Below are positions 32,886 through 44,852 of a stretch of 64,000 bases of DNA, piece by piece (the first letter of the stretch is position 1; each line of letters opens with the position of its first letter). Where the stretch lies: the NCBI GenBank assembly GCA_006386115.1, contig VFIW01000017.1:124001-188000 (forward strand), in the 5' to 3' direction. Below the pieces are notes generated by a model, which saw only the letters and a list, made by a program, of their open reading frames with translations, was not told the DNA's origin and did not search any database. The translations under genes were made by a program, and so were the position numbers. The stretch comes from Globisporangium splendens (taxonomy: Eukaryota > Oomycota > Peronosporomycetes > Pythiales > Pythiaceae).

Positions 32886-33336
32886 CGCGTCGCTTGGAGT
32901 GCAGGTGTCGCTGATCACAAAGTGGAGTGTGGTCGTTTCTGATGCACACATGATTCAAGGCAATGAACGTGCGTTATTTTATTCGGATGCATTGTTTGCG
33001 CTAATACTGCATCGCTGCCTCCTTAAACTTATGCTGGCACTTTACTAAAACGTGGCTTTGAGCTACAAGGCACCTCGCTAAAAATGTCCTGACACCTACG
33101 AATAAACGAAGAGGGCATGGTTGACTGAAATGCAATGACAAAACACCGCTTCAATCACTAAAAACGATCTGGTACCTGAGAGTCTGGTAGTGGACAAAGT
33201 GGTAGGGCTCGAAACTCAAATGTGGTAGGGTATATATACATTTTTGTTATGTTGGCCATCGACAACGGCCAAGAATTGAAGCGAGCACGACCTGACGTAT
33301 CCCTTCCGGAGCAATCAAATCCACCCAACAGCAAGC
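32886..33336. other. Divergent spacer between katanin p80 and snurportin
   Basis: About 450 bp. A TATA-like tract (gggtatatataca) lies near 33228, about 110 bp before the snurportin start. Nothing else recognised. Confidence 0.5.
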
Positions 33337-35169
33337 ATGATGCAGAAGCGCACGGCCGTGAAGAACCAACAGTGGATGAAAGACCCCGCGGCGAGACGCC
33401 AGGCGGTGCTGCAGCAGCAGCGCCAAGCGCGACGCGATCTCGCTTTGCACGCGAGACAGTTGCTCACGGAGGACTCGTCTTCTGGGAACGAGGACGGTAA
33501 GTCAAACCGCCGTAGTCGTCGTCATCGAGGCAGCGCTGCGAGTGCTGCTGTTGACGACGGCGTGGAGGTCAGTAGTACGTACGCTACTGGAGACAGTGAC
33601 GCGCAATCGAAGCGCAAGACCCGCGAAGAGCGCGTGAAGCAGCGGAGAGAGCACTTTGCAAAGCAACTGATGGTGCCAGAGTGGATGATCGACATTCCAC
33701 GCGATTTGAATGGCAAGGGCAGCGAGATCGGTGCCGGGTGGTACGTGCTGCCGCGACCTGAGGGCAAGCGCTGTTTGGTGATAGCAAACAGGTAAGTTGC
33801 TTTGATGCCGTCGTTACCGCATCCATTCTCTTTGCTCCAAGTTTTGTTCTTGCCTCACACATGCTGAACATCTCTGTACGTTGTCCTTTTCACAAGCGGT
33901 ATCACGATTGCGCGCATTCCATCGGGTAGTATCTTGAAGAGATTCCCGTCGGCGCTACCCAGCGGCTCCCACAAGTCGAACACCTCGACCGAGTCGTATT
34001 GCATTCTCGATTGCATCTTCCACGAGCACGATTCAACGTTTTACGTGCTCGACGTCATGTGCTGGAAGGTATGTGTGTGCGCGGTGACCTCCTCGCCAGC
34101 TTCGTTCATTTGACGTATGTTGCATGGTCATGGCAATTTCTGCTGCAGGGATACCTGCTCTATAACTGCACGACAGAGTTTCGATTGTACTGGCTGCGAG
34201 ACAAGCTTTCGGAAAGCACGATTTCGACGGTCTCGCCGGCAAACCCGTATCGTTTTATGGTAACAGAGTCTCTTCTTCGTCAGGCTCGCGCTCTTTTCTC
34301 GTGGACGTTGCCACTAACCGCTGTTGTTCGTGTTGTGCCTTCATTTTGCTTGCAGCCGATTCCGTGCTACGAGAGCGACGAGGATGGAATTTGCGAAGCG
34401 TATTCCGGTACATTTCCCTTCCTCAAGTACGTGCATATGGGCATGCGCCGCCTGCTTGACTTGTGCTGACCTTCTGACTGGGTTCACAATTTCGATACCT
34501 TGTATGTTGTTGTCACTTGGTTCAGAGATGGGTTGCTCTTCTATATGAAAGCTGCTCATTACGAACTCGGGTTATCGCCACTCGCGCTCGTGTGGAAGGA
34601 TGCGAACACCAGCCGCTACTTCGTCTACACCGAGAAACCCAACATTGTTTTGCGGCTAGATGGCGCAAACCAGTTCACGACACTTGAAGGGGTTACGTTT
34701 TTCACAGCCGATCCGGATTTCGTGAAGCAACATGAGGTGCGCCACGCTTGTCCATTTGTTTCTTTTCGCTGTACGTTCAACCCACTGTCTATGGACTTGT
34801 TTCGTAATGACGTTGGTGTGGATTCATGGTTGTGCAGCTCAGCGAAGGAGACCTGGCAAAGTTCTCGTTCGATCATGGGTACATTGACGACGACAACAAG
34901 CCGTGCGTGACGGGATTGCAATTCGACAAACGGTGCTCTCCTCAGCGTGCTCTCGCTGACAGCTGGACAAAGATTCTTTTCCAGTACAATGCTCGCTCGG
35001 GTGGCATCCAGATCCAACATATCCTCGAGGTACGAGTGTCGTTTGTTACTTGCTCATGGGCACAATTTGTCTCGGTCGTTTGACGGTTTTCATTGTGTTT
35101 CTTCTCACTGCTCCGCAGGTTGCGAAGGCAAAAGCCGAGAGCAACGCCGAGGCAGTGATGGAGGATTGA
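33337..35169 (+). CDS. Snurportin-1, m3G-cap-specific nuclear import adaptor
   Basis: Seven exons (33337-33791, 33897-34068, 34149-34259, 34356-34426, 34526-34736, 34838-35029, 35119-35169), all in phase, give 420 residues. The N-terminus has an importin-beta-binding-like basic helix (about residues 15-45: arginines and glutamines followed by HARQLL). The cap-binding core shows VPEWMIDIPRDL, GKRCLVIANS, the motif YCILDCIFHE...FYVLDVMCWKG, FRLYWLRDKL and DGLLFYMKAAHYELG, all matching snurportin. It imports spliceosomal U snRNPs into the nucleus. An acidic, Ser/Arg-rich insert (about 50-105) makes it longer than the animal protein. The ATG at 33337 is followed by a second Met. Confidence 0.9.
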
Positions 35170-35195
35170 CCACGAGTCTTCGTGCGGCACCTTAT

Positions 35196-38100
35196 TTATC
35201 TAGAAGGATAGGAGTAGTCTTTGGCTCGTGTGGGTTTACTTTCTCCTCGGACAACCATATTTCTCCTGAAAAATGGCAATGCTGCTTGCGGAGGTCGTTG
35301 ACTGTCGCTGCTCTCCGACGTCTTCGACTTGTTTTGGGATTTCTTTGTGTCTTGTGTGTGGGATACTTGGTTCAGATCCGTCAACATTTCTCTCGACTCC
35401 TTCCACGCGACGAGATCTGGAAGCAGCAGTTTCCTCTGATTTGCACGTTCGCCTCTACTTTTATGGCGTAGACGCTGTGGCGTTAGCGCAGGTAACGGAC
35501 TTGATGATGGTGGTAATGATACCGGTTCTTCGACTCGATCTCCGTCGTCAAACTCACATGCTGCTTGCTTCCTCTGAAGCCTGACGATGTCAGATTCAGT
35601 GGGAGCATTTGCTGTTCGTGTGCCTTGAGAAGTCCGGACAAGTAGTCCCATGAGAATTTTGAACTTCCTCGAGTCTCGAGCCAAGTACGGCTCTTGTTCG
35701 ACCTCATCTAAAACCAGCGTTTCAGCAAATGATAGAGTGTACGGAGCTGTTTTCAGTCGAGTCTGTCTCCTGCGTTGGCGTTCCTGGCATCGCCTTTGTA
35801 TAGAGGGCAAAAAATCTTCGGATGGCACATTGGTCGATGCAAAAAATGGCTCGAACGAAGTGTACAACTCCGTTAGATGCAATCGACGCTCCTCCTCTTC
35901 TCGAGCTCGCAACTGGTGCTCTTTCTCGGCGATTGCAGACCACCTATCTTCTGCATACATCAGCGATTGCTCACTCAATAGCTGCCGTTGTAGTTTTGCT
36001 CTCGATTCACGAAGCTCTTTACGCTGCTGGAAAGCACACTCGTCTTCTCGCTTCATCTCTGATTGCTCTCTTTCCAGATCCTTCAGCCGTTTTCGCTCAC
36101 TCTCTTCTTCGTTCAACATCAGCCTTGCTTCATCAAGCATACGCTTCATCTCTATCTCTTCGCTGCGCTGTGCTTCAAGCTCGGCCTGGTAAATCAACAC
36201 TTTCTTCAACTCCGCTTGGCGGACTCTTCTCATCTGAAATGCTCTTTCTTCTTTTTCTTTTTCGATCCTTGCTCGCTCTGCACGTCGCAGTTCCTCGGCG
36301 AGCCGCTCAGCCTCCTCCTCCTCCAGTTTTCGCTGTCGCTCACGTTCCCGCTCCAACTTTTCTTCTTCTTCAGTTTCTTCGTCTCCATTATCGATGCCAC
36401 TTCCAGATTGCCAGCCGCTCGGTGGAAGTCTGAAACACTGCGGAAGATTTCCGAAAAAATGCGAACGACTGAAGTCTGTTCGCTTTGGAGGGGTGATCGA
36501 CTTGCCAGTATCTTCATCGTCGCTTTCAACTTCGACCATTTGGGCATTGTACTCTCGGGAGAGTCCATCTTCGGCAGCCATGAGTTCTAACTCCATGGCA
36601 ATACGAACACTTTCGTCTTCATCTTGGATCCTGTTCGTACTGGTACCGTCCACTGCATCACCGCTGTTCCCTACAATCGACATTTCTTCTCTTGAACGGC
36701 TAATCTCCGAGTTCTCACCTTGTGCCACTTCTTCGCTTTCAGACACATCTTCAGTGGCAGGAATCTCAATCTCGGGAAACTTGAATGCAACTGCAAGAGG
36801 CTGGGGCAAAGTCTCAAACACTACTGGCGCAGGAGATTTCCCGTACTTTGCAACGCTAGCAACACGGCTCTTTCGCTTCAAGAACGTTAGCCGCGCTTGA
36901 CTGGATTTGAAATACGCGTTGAGAAAGTTCTCGCTTGTCAGTTCAGTTCCGTCTTGATCACCAAGCTCTTGCGCGAGCATCTCACGAATCGACTTGTCGG
37001 CAGCAGCTTCTTCTACCTCTTGGTTCAAGAAATCCTGGCGCGATTTGTTCCCTGCAGCTTTCCACCATGGCACAAATTTACCAGCTAACGCGAGCAAATC
37101 GAAATCATCCAAACTCGCTCCTGACAAATCTGGCAGCTCGATCTCATGTGTCATGGCTGCAATATGGATATCAGGATCCAATAATGCCAAAGCGATCTCC
37201 TTTTCTCGGTTCTCTAAGCTTGTGTGCTCCCACGACAAGACGTCCTCTGTGTCACCAGTTGACTTCAACTCGATGTTTTCAAAAATGAATACTCTCTGTG
37301 GACAAGCCTCGCCGCCTTGGTCCGACTCGTCTTCTTTCAACTTCTTCTCGAGATGTTCAGTGACGCTAAGTCGCTGTCGTCGGTACTCCCCTCGCGCTTC
37401 GATCCGTTCTTTAAATAATGACACCTCTCCTGGCTTGCCAACAATGTGACTCAGCTTACCACAAGAATACCAGAACACAAAATCTTGCCACTCCGTTGAG
37501 CTTGACACACTAACATACTGACTCGGAACTGGGGAGGTTCCCTTTGATTCCATTTCTGAAAGAATTACAGGGTCAGTAGCAGCAAACGCAAGCTCTTCCT
37601 CCAGGAAGCGCTCTCGGATTACCTGTCGATGCTTGTGAGACGCAGCAAACCATCGAGTGAAAGCGTTGATAGAAAGCTGCACTTTCATGTCGGAACTATC
37701 GAAGTCTTCAAGCAAAGGAACGCGAATTTCGTCTCGTTCGGCATCCTCGTGAACACACCGTGATTTGGATGCTGCCATCAGCTCGATACGGCGCTGTGGT
37801 CCACTCAACACAGTCCACGCGAGAAAGTCCAAGCCGTGGCCACTTCTCTCTTTCTTAGAAGCTCTTTCCGGCGAGCCTTTAGCTGACATCCCAAAACTGC
37901 GGCGTCTGCGAGTAGTACTTGCCCGGAAATCGAGCATTAGGATGGCTTCGTCTTCCAGCTCTGCAAGTGAGACAACCGACACCTTCTCTTGGAGTCCAGA
38001 AAAGACTCGATACCCGCTCTTACCGCTGATAGCGTGGTGATCAGAGAAAACGGTGTGTGGACGTGGCTGAGCATTATCATCATCAGCTGAGCCTCCAGTC

Positions 38101-38363
38101 GTGATCACATTGCACCGAGTCTGCCGTTTGCCTGTATCTGTTGGATCAAATCGGCTTCGATACACGCGCGGTTTTGCCTTATTAAAGCTGCTTGGAACGG
38201 AGTTCATACCAGGAACAAACGCAGCACCCACGCCGTCGCTCTTCGGTCCATGCTGACGCTCGCTTTGCACTTTTGGAACAAACGTTTGATCTGGCAGTAG
38301 GTCTGGAGTACGAAGGATCCGAGCTTTCGGGAGCGCTGCTGTTTCTGCATCGATGCCAGTCAT
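35196..38363 (-). CDS. Orphan coiled-coil protein with internal repeats (1055 aa)
   Basis: Single exon, 1055 residues; I do not recognise a family. Residues 1-170 are basic and low-complexity. Between about 180 and 500 a degenerate unit of roughly 90 residues seems to recur: a Trp/Phe-rich helix, then basic residues, then an acidic helix (compare AFTRWFAASHKHRQVIRERF with AGKFVPWWKAAGNKSRQDFL). An acidic linker (about 550-660) precedes a long charged coiled coil (about 665-850, Glu/Arg/Lys/Leu heptads). The C-terminus is basic. It might be cytoskeletal by composition alone. It stops 27 bp beyond the convergent snurportin gene and shares a 540-bp divergent promoter region with LSG1. Confidence 0.8.
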   Translation of the reverse strand: MTGIDAETAALPKARILRTPDLLPDQTFVPKVQSERQHGPKSDGVGAAFVPGMNSVPSSFNKAKPRVYRSRFDPTDTGKRQTRCNVITTGGSADDDNAQPRPHTVFSDHHAISGKSGYRVFSGLQEKVSVVSLAELEDEAILMLDFRASTTRRRRSFGMSAKGSPERASKKERSGHGLDFLAWTVLSGPQRRIELMAASKSRCVHEDAERDEIRVPLLEDFDSSDMKVQLSINAFTRWFAASHKHRQVIRERFLEEELAFAATDPVILSEMESKGTSPVPSQYVSVSSSTEWQDFVFWYSCGKLSHIVGKPGEVSLFKERIEARGEYRRQRLSVTEHLEKKLKEDESDQGGEACPQRVFIFENIELKSTGDTEDVLSWEHTSLENREKEIALALLDPDIHIAAMTHEIELPDLSGASLDDFDLLALAGKFVPWWKAAGNKSRQDFLNQEVEEAAADKSIREMLAQELGDQDGTELTSENFLNAYFKSSQARLTFLKRKSRVASVAKYGKSPAPVVFETLPQPLAVAFKFPEIEIPATEDVSESEEVAQGENSEISRSREEMSIVGNSGDAVDGTSTNRIQDEDESVRIAMELELMAAEDGLSREYNAQMVEVESDDEDTGKSITPPKRTDFSRSHFFGNLPQCFRLPPSGWQSGSGIDNGDEETEEEEKLERERERQRKLEEEEAERLAEELRRAERARIEKEKEERAFQMRRVRQAELKKVLIYQAELEAQRSEEIEMKRMLDEARLMLNEEESERKRLKDLEREQSEMKREDECAFQQRKELRESRAKLQRQLLSEQSLMYAEDRWSAIAEKEHQLRAREEEERRLHLTELYTSFEPFFASTNVPSEDFLPSIQRRCQERQRRRQTRLKTAPYTLSFAETLVLDEVEQEPYLARDSRKFKILMGLLVRTSQGTRTANAPTESDIVRLQRKQAACEFDDGDRVEEPVSLPPSSSPLPALTPQRLRHKSRGERANQRKLLLPDLVAWKESREMLTDLNQVSHTQDTKKSQNKSKTSESSDSQRPPQAALPFFRRNMVVRGESKPTRAKDYSYPSR

Positions 38364-38903
38364 CCTTCTCTCTCATTCTCTCGTGCGTGAGATGCTTTCC
38401 GATACTACAGATACCGAGAGCCTAAAAGGAAAACAAGCGTTTCACTCGAGAGAACGACGAGGCATGCACGAACCAGTCATGCCATTAATAACTTCCAATC
38501 CGACTGACTCCGCGGAACGATCAGCACACAATACACGGCGCAATGCAAAGCAAATCAGGCAGCCTATATGTGCATTGCATGGATGCGCACGCTGCTCGTG
38601 TGTGCAGAGAAGGAAAGATGCTTGCATCCGCGCCAAAGATTCCGCATTCTGAAGGCAACTTGAACCCCACTAAGTACGATGTCTAATTTGCACCAATGGT
38701 GTGGCTCAATTATGTGTGAGTGATGGTGATGGTATGACACAATTGGGAACGACGACCATCACTCCGACCACCCTTTCGCTTCCAGTGAAAAGCATTCGAC
38801 CCATTCGCTGCCATTTTTCTCCAGCGATTCCAGAGCACAAGGCAGCAGCGCGCTTGCGGATCTTCGCGCACAGACGAAGGAGACGCACAAACCGTAGAGT
38901 ACA
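38364..38903. promoter_or_regulatory. Divergent promoter region of the 1055-aa gene and LSG1
   Basis: 540 bp separate two divergent start codons. A CATTTTTC stretch near 38815 on the plus strand is a weak match to the oomycete initiator for LSG1. No other element recognised. Confidence 0.4.
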
Positions 38904-41298
38904 ATGGGACGCACGGGCCACAAAGTCAAGTCCACGGGTCTCGGTGGTTCGCTGCTGAAGACGCAGAAGAAGACGTCCGCGACCGTGACCACCGACATTC
39001 AGTCCAGGTTCGCACGCGATGCATGTGCAGAGTCCATGCTATGAGCTGTACATGGATGGAAACGAACGATGTGGTGAATGTTGTATTGCTGTGCCGGCGG
39101 TACGGTCATGTGTGTCTAATGCATGTGGTTTGATGTGTTTACAGTGCCGGAAAGCACGTTTCCGCGCGTGATGGTGGTGATGCGTCGGTTGCGTTGGCGT
39201 CGTATCTGGAAGGTTCCTCGCTCGTAAGTTCCTGCTAGCGCATGTTTTATTTTGTTGACGAGCTTCTATCGAGTGAACGCGCGCTGGAATGCTGAAAAGG
39301 GGTGTGCTGACGCAGCGAATGCAATCATTGTGTCGTGTCAATCGTAGGATGATTTCCTTGCGAGCGCTGTTCTCGCGAACCGAGAGTTCACAGCCGTGAA
39401 GGAAAGCATTTTGATCATGGAAGAAGACCCTGGTGCCATCGTCATCGAGTACGTTGGATACTATCTCGTTTCACTTTGATGCGAATAGTTTTCTGATGTT
39501 AACATGGAGATCATCGTTGTGCTTGCAGGAGACAGAAGGATCTCGTCCCCGAAATGAGCTTTACGGAGATGAAGGTGCCGCGACGTCCGCACTGGGATGC
39601 CACGACCACTCCAGAAGAACTGAACCGCAGGGAAAAAGAGAGCTTCATGAACTGGCGACGCGATATTGCGGTGTATGTACTACCTATATTTCATATTGTG
39701 TTGCTGCATGCTTTTCGATTGCGTGCGGATGTCTGATGTCTTGTCCCTCCATGCTGCAGGCTTGAGCAATCGTCTGAAGATCTGGAAGTGACACCTTTCG
39801 AAAAGAACCTGGAAGTGTGGCGTCAATTGTGGCATGTGCGCGAGCGAAGTGACATCATGGTGCAGATTGTCGACGCTCGCAACCCGCTCTTCTACCGCTC
39901 CAAGGATCTGGACGCGTACGCGAAGGAAGGCGAGACGCCACGGCGAACGCTGTTGGTGATCAACAAGTCCGATTTTCTCGACGAGCGTCAACGGTTCGTG
40001 ACTAAGTCGCTATGATTATGCTTTGTTTTTTTGTGTATAACGGAATGTCCCATAAACGCTTTCATGTTTGCAGAACGGTGTGGGGCGATCACTTTAAGAG
40101 CGAAAACATCGATTTCGTGTTTTTCTCGGCCAAGATCGCGCAAGAAGAGATCGACGAGCTCGCGAAGCAGCAGCGCATCTTAGCGCGCAACGAAGAGGCC
40201 GAGACCTCGTCAGCGCCAACAGAAGAAGTTGAGGACGACGAAGATGCGGAGGCTACACAAGAAGAAGGCGCCGCAGCACCAGCAGGAGAAGAAAAGCAAG
40301 CAGAAGTCACGACTACCTCGCCAGAGACGGACGAGTACAAGAGCCCGTACCCATTGCTCTCGCGTATCGAATTGCTCGCGTACTTGGACAGCATCGCGAC
40401 GGAGGTGCTGACCGAAGTCGGTATCCGCGTGAAGGACAAGGGGCTCATCAAGTTCGGCATGGTCGGTTTCCCGAACGTCGGCAAATCGTCGGTGATCAAC
40501 GCGCTTCTCGGTGCGTCGACGTACTTGCACAAGACGCAGCGTGTGGCTGTCGGTGCGACGCCCGGCAAGACCAAGCACTTCCAGACGCTGATCCTGTCGG
40601 ACAAGATCATGCTCTGCGATTGTCCTGGTCTGGTGTTCCCGAGTTTCGTGAACTCCAAGGCTGAGATGTACTGCTGCGGCGTGCTCCCGATCTCGCAGCT
40701 TCGCGACCACGTTGGTCCGTGCCAGCTGATGTGCCACCGCATCCCAAAGCGCGTATTTGAGCGCACGTACGGGATGAAGATCCCGATCCTCAAGGCCGCC
40801 AAGGAGACCGACGTCGTCAACGTGTACGCGCTGCTGGAGGCGTTCGCTCGCTTGCGTGGCTACAACACGGCCGGCAAGGGTGGTCCGGACACGTCGCGTG
40901 CGGCGCGTGATCTGTTGCGAGACTACGTGAACGGCAAGTTGCGCTACTGCCACTCGCCACCGAACGTGGAAGACCCGAAGCTGTTCGACATCCACCACTT
41001 GGCGATGCAGCGGTTCCCGGATCTGGCCGTCGAGGAGGTCGCAACGACGGAGGGAGGCGGCGACGGTGAGCCAGCGAATGCCGAGGAGCTCGATGAGTCG
41101 CTGGATTTCGACCGCGCCGTGACAGAGGACAAGCGGCTCGTGGTGAGCAAGCGCCTGAAGAAGCACGGCAAGAAGGGCCGCAAGGCCCGCGACAAGAACC
41201 CGTACGAGGACTCGGACATGCCTGGCGGCGTCGCTGGCGTGCATATCAACCAGGGCGGCAAGAAGAGAACGAATCCAGGCGACAAGTACTATAAGTAG
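38904..41298 (+). CDS. LSG1: LSG1, circularly permuted GTPase of 60S ribosome maturation
   Basis: Six exons (38904-39007, 39145-39223, 39348-39448, 39529-39672, 39760-39993, 40074-41298) give 628 residues. The GTPase motifs appear in permuted order, which defines the family: G4 NKSD at residues 211-214, then G1 GFPNVGKSS at 352-360 and G3 DCPG at 403-406. The N-terminus MGRTGHKVKSTGLGGSLLK is typical of LSG1. The protein releases the export adaptor NMD3 from cytoplasmic pre-60S particles. An acidic insert lies between G4 and G1 (about 250-310), and the C-terminus is Lys-rich. All introns keep phase. Confidence 0.95.
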
Positions 41299-41719
41299 GT
41301 AGGCAAATCAAGTCCATTTGCGCTGTAGATCATCGTTTTCGTCTTCTTTTTTGCTGTTAATAATGGAAAACGAAATGCATTCACCACCATAGAGACTTTC
41401 GTATTCATCGATTGAATCGTTCAAATTTTCTCATTCATCAATCGCGGTTTAAAAAAAGTGAGTGGGGTTCATATACACATGGGGATAAAAGAAACAGAAA
41501 AACTACTACGCTCCACCTGTGAGTTGTCGCTTTTTCTCCTCGCGCTCTCGAACTTGCAAGAAAGGCGGCTTCCTCCGTCGCCTTCGGAAAAAATCCCCGA
41601 GCAAATTCGAGACTGTGTTGTCGATATTTTTCTCTGTCGGTTTGCACTCTAAATGTCTGCGTGTCTCTCAGCGAAGCAGCGATCGAAGCAGCCAGTCGCT
41701 GAGGAAGAGGGAGTTTAAC
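41299..41719. other. Spacer between convergent LSG1 and AGC kinase genes
   Basis: About 420 bp of AT-rich 3' flank with no recognisable gene. Confidence 0.6.
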
Positions 41720-43254
41720 TTAATTGCCCTTTTGGTCTTCGTCCATCGTATCTTCGTTGTACGTAAAGCCAGGGAACTGTGCTTTGTTACGCTGGGTCTC
41801 GCTCATCGTCGTCGTCACGACCGAGTCCACAGGCTTCTCGCCAGTGAATTCGATATCGAAGTTGCTAGTATCGATCGAGCCCAAACGGTTTGGCGGCTTG
41901 AACTCTGGCACGACTTCACGGTTCATCACAGCTTCCCAGTCGATACCCTTGAAGAACGGATGCGACTTGATCTCTTCGGCATCCGTTGGACCACTGCCGA
42001 GACGGTCGCCGACCTTGCGCGTGAGCAAACCGGTGAGCAAGTCCTTGGCTTCCGCGGACATGAACGATGGGAAACGCAATGGCGCGTTTAAGATCTTGTC
42101 GTACATACGTTGCATGTTCTGGTCGTAGAATGGTGGGAGACCAGTGAGCATCTCGTAGATGAGCGTACCCAAGCTCCACCAATCGACGGCCTTGCCGTGG
42201 CCCTTGTTCTCCAAGATTTCAGGCGCCAGGTACTCAGGAGTACCACAGAAGGTCTTGGTACCACCGACGGCACCAGCACCCGTCACGGCTTCCTTCGAGA
42301 GACCGAAATCGGTCAAGCGCAAGTGTCCATCGAGATCCAACAAGATGTTTTCAGGCTTCAGATCTCTGTAAATGATGTCGTGCGCGTGCAACTTTTGCAG
42401 CGCCAAGATGATTTCAGCCGCGAACAAACGCGCCTTTTGCTGCGAGAAACGACGGTCCTTCTTCAACCAGAAGAACAATTCACCACCACCGCAGTAGTCC
42501 ATGACCAAGTAGAGCTTGTCCGGGGTCTGGAATGCGTACGAGAGACTCGTCAAGAACGGGTGCTTAATGCTCTGCAAGATGCTGCGTTCCGTCTTGGTGT
42601 GGAGCAGCTGTGGAGGTAGGCAAAGACAGCGAAAAGCATAAAGGTTAGTCCATCGAATTCAAGTATGGACAAAAAGAGACAGACAGCAGAGTTGGAGGCG
42701 TACCTGGTTGCGCTTGATGAGTGCGGCCTTGCGAAGCGTCTTCATGGCGTAGATCTTCTTGGTGTCCTTCTTGCGCACCATCATCACCTTACCGAAACTG
42801 CCCTTGCCGAGCACCTTCAACAGATCAAAGTCTTCAATGGTGACCTTGGTCTGAGGACGGTCCGCGCCACCGATTTCCTGGATCGACACTTGCTCCGCTG
42901 GACCCGAATCGTCTTCTCCATCGGCTGTACAGCAGCAACAAACACAAACAAACACGTCAACATCGACCTTTCCTTCTCCCCTTTCCATTTTGACACCCAC
43001 AAAACCAACACATAACAAAAATACGTACAATCGCCGCCGTTGTCGTTCGAAGACGCCGCTGGAGGCGCGTTTTGCGACGCTGGCGCCGCTGGAGGGTACG
43101 CCGCGTTGGACGAAGGCGCGGCCGGCGCGCTCTTGCCGGCGTCGCGACCCGAGGCATTGTTGTTACCGAACTTGAAGCCGCGGTTGTCGCTCTTGACGGG
43201 CGGGCGCGCGCTCTTGCCGCCGACACCGCCTGGCTTGGATCCCTTGTTGCCCAT
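41720..43254 (-). CDS. AGC-family Ser/Thr kinase with N-terminal myristoylation signal
   Basis: Three exons (43029-43254, 42704-42924, 41720-42607) give 444 residues. The start MGNKGSK fits an N-myristoylation site (Gly2, Ser6), and basic residues follow; a disordered Ala/Pro/Asn-rich stretch fills residues 8-75. The kinase domain (about 108-365) has the glycine loop GKGSFGKV at 115-122, Lys137, catalytic Asp231 in YRDLKPEN, DFG Asp249, and a PDK1-type activation-loop Thr268 in TKTFCGTPEYLAPE. The C-terminal tail has a hydrophobic motif FPGFTY at 427-432. The layout matches Akt/SGK/S6K kinases but without a PH domain; lipidation may replace it for membrane recruitment. Confidence 0.93.
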
Positions 43255-44310
43255 GTTGGTAGGTTCTGCGTGTAGTGCGTGCGGGGCTTCCCTTTTTCCT
43301 CCTAGCGACTCGAAAGCGAAATGGCGCAAGTGAACGAACCAGCCTCACTGACTCTTGCGCAGAGAGAGAAGGGAGGGAGGGGGCGAATAGGGCGGGCACG
43401 TAAGAAAGAGAGGATGTCTGTCTATCTGGGCTCCTCCTCCCACAGCCATCGCGGCAACGTGAGCGTAAATTACGTCCGTTGGGAAGTAATCTGTATGGAG
43501 GTTTGTATGCTCGAGTCGTTTTTGTTTTCTTTTCCTTCGCTTTTCCGTCCTCTGGTAAATTATTGTGTTGTTTTTTTTCGATTCGACCGACGACAAGACA
43601 AAAACGCGTCTGACCGACCAGACTCTCGGTTGCTGTGAGGACTTCGTGCAACCTACGCGGCCGACCATAAATAGTATTTAGAGAAAGCAGTAAATCCGAC
43701 CGTCCGTGGACACAGCGAGTGGACGTTTCAGTACGACGTTGCGCGAAGGTCGCCACAACGCACCTCTCAAATCTATTCGGTTCGTGTCGTGGACTTGCAC
43801 AACGCGGGCAAAGAAAGGGGGGAGTCATGATCAAGTGCGAGAGAGAGAGAGAGAGAGAGAGAGAGTGCAGATTAAGTTCGCAACCACGCACCGAGTCGCG
43901 ATTTCGATGCGATATCTGAGATAAAAGATCGCACAACGCGACACCGAATCACATGGTGCACACACTCAGAGAGGGTTACTTTCCTTCCCTGTTTAAATCG
44001 AATACGGAGTTGCTTTTGCGACGATGAAAGCGCACTTAGTGCTCGGACCAACTGTCCAACTCTCGGTTGTGTGTGCCACGACGGTCCCGTTTGAGCAACC
44101 ACTGCATCCCCTGCCAAAGATGCTTCAGAAAACCAAATCGTATTCGAGAGGACGCAGCAACACACTGCTCAGCCCTTCTTGGCGCACACCAAGTGACGAT
44201 GCTCCTCGGACTTGAGATAAAGGACGCGCATATTCATCGGTCGTTTATGCTTCTCACTCTATGTCCGTACACTCCCTGGCATCGCACAAGTTACGCTGAC
44301 ATGCGTATGT
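43255..44310. other. Upstream region of AGC kinase, gene-free
   Basis: No gene seen in about 1 kb. A (GA)n tract lies at 43839-43865. The first 400 bp are presumably the kinase promoter and 5' leader. Confidence 0.5.
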
Positions 44311-44762
44311 AATCGTTTGCCGACGGCGCCGCTGGTTCAAACGAGACGGTGATTGCATATTATAGCAGCTTTCACAAGGAGTCGTTCATGGCCGGCGAGA
44401 AATAAAACAACGCAGGCGGCGACGAGACCGCGAGACAGAACAAACAAACGCACACAATTCGCGTGCTCGCACTGGTATCCACTTCAGTCTCTTTGTGCAC
44501 TTCGGCTGGACAGCCGTCCACACGACATGCAAAGCCAGAATTGTGTCAATAATCGCATCGACTGGAGACATACAGAAGCAGCATGTGGGTATGGACGGTT
44601 CGAGCAGTCGAGAGACAGTCTGCGCAGTTTTTGAAAGACAGACGTCTTGGCATCGCTTTGCGCCGTGCCGTTGTCCGCACTGTCGGCTAAAGTGTCGTCT
44701 ACAGTACACGACAAAGTGTTTTCGATCGCACCTCAGTTTCATGGTTTCCGTTGCAGAGGAAG

Positions 44763-44852
44763 AGCGGGTTGCTTGCTGTTCACTGGCATTTAAGACTCCA
44801 AAGCCGTTCACTGCATTTCAGAAACGCCAGTGAACAGTGAGCAGCCCGCTCT
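44763..44852. repeat. Imperfect 26-bp inverted repeat next to the MITE
   Basis: Arms at about 44763-44788 and 44827-44852 are reverse complements with three mismatches (shared core GTTCACTGGC) around a 38-nt loop. The right arm abuts the left end of the MITE-like element, so it is either a separate hairpin element or the old target of the insertion. Confidence 0.6.

Noticed and set aside
43839..43865. GA repeat as a regulatory GAGA element
   Set aside because: A plain microsatellite like others in the window (52207, 53391); no evidence of function.
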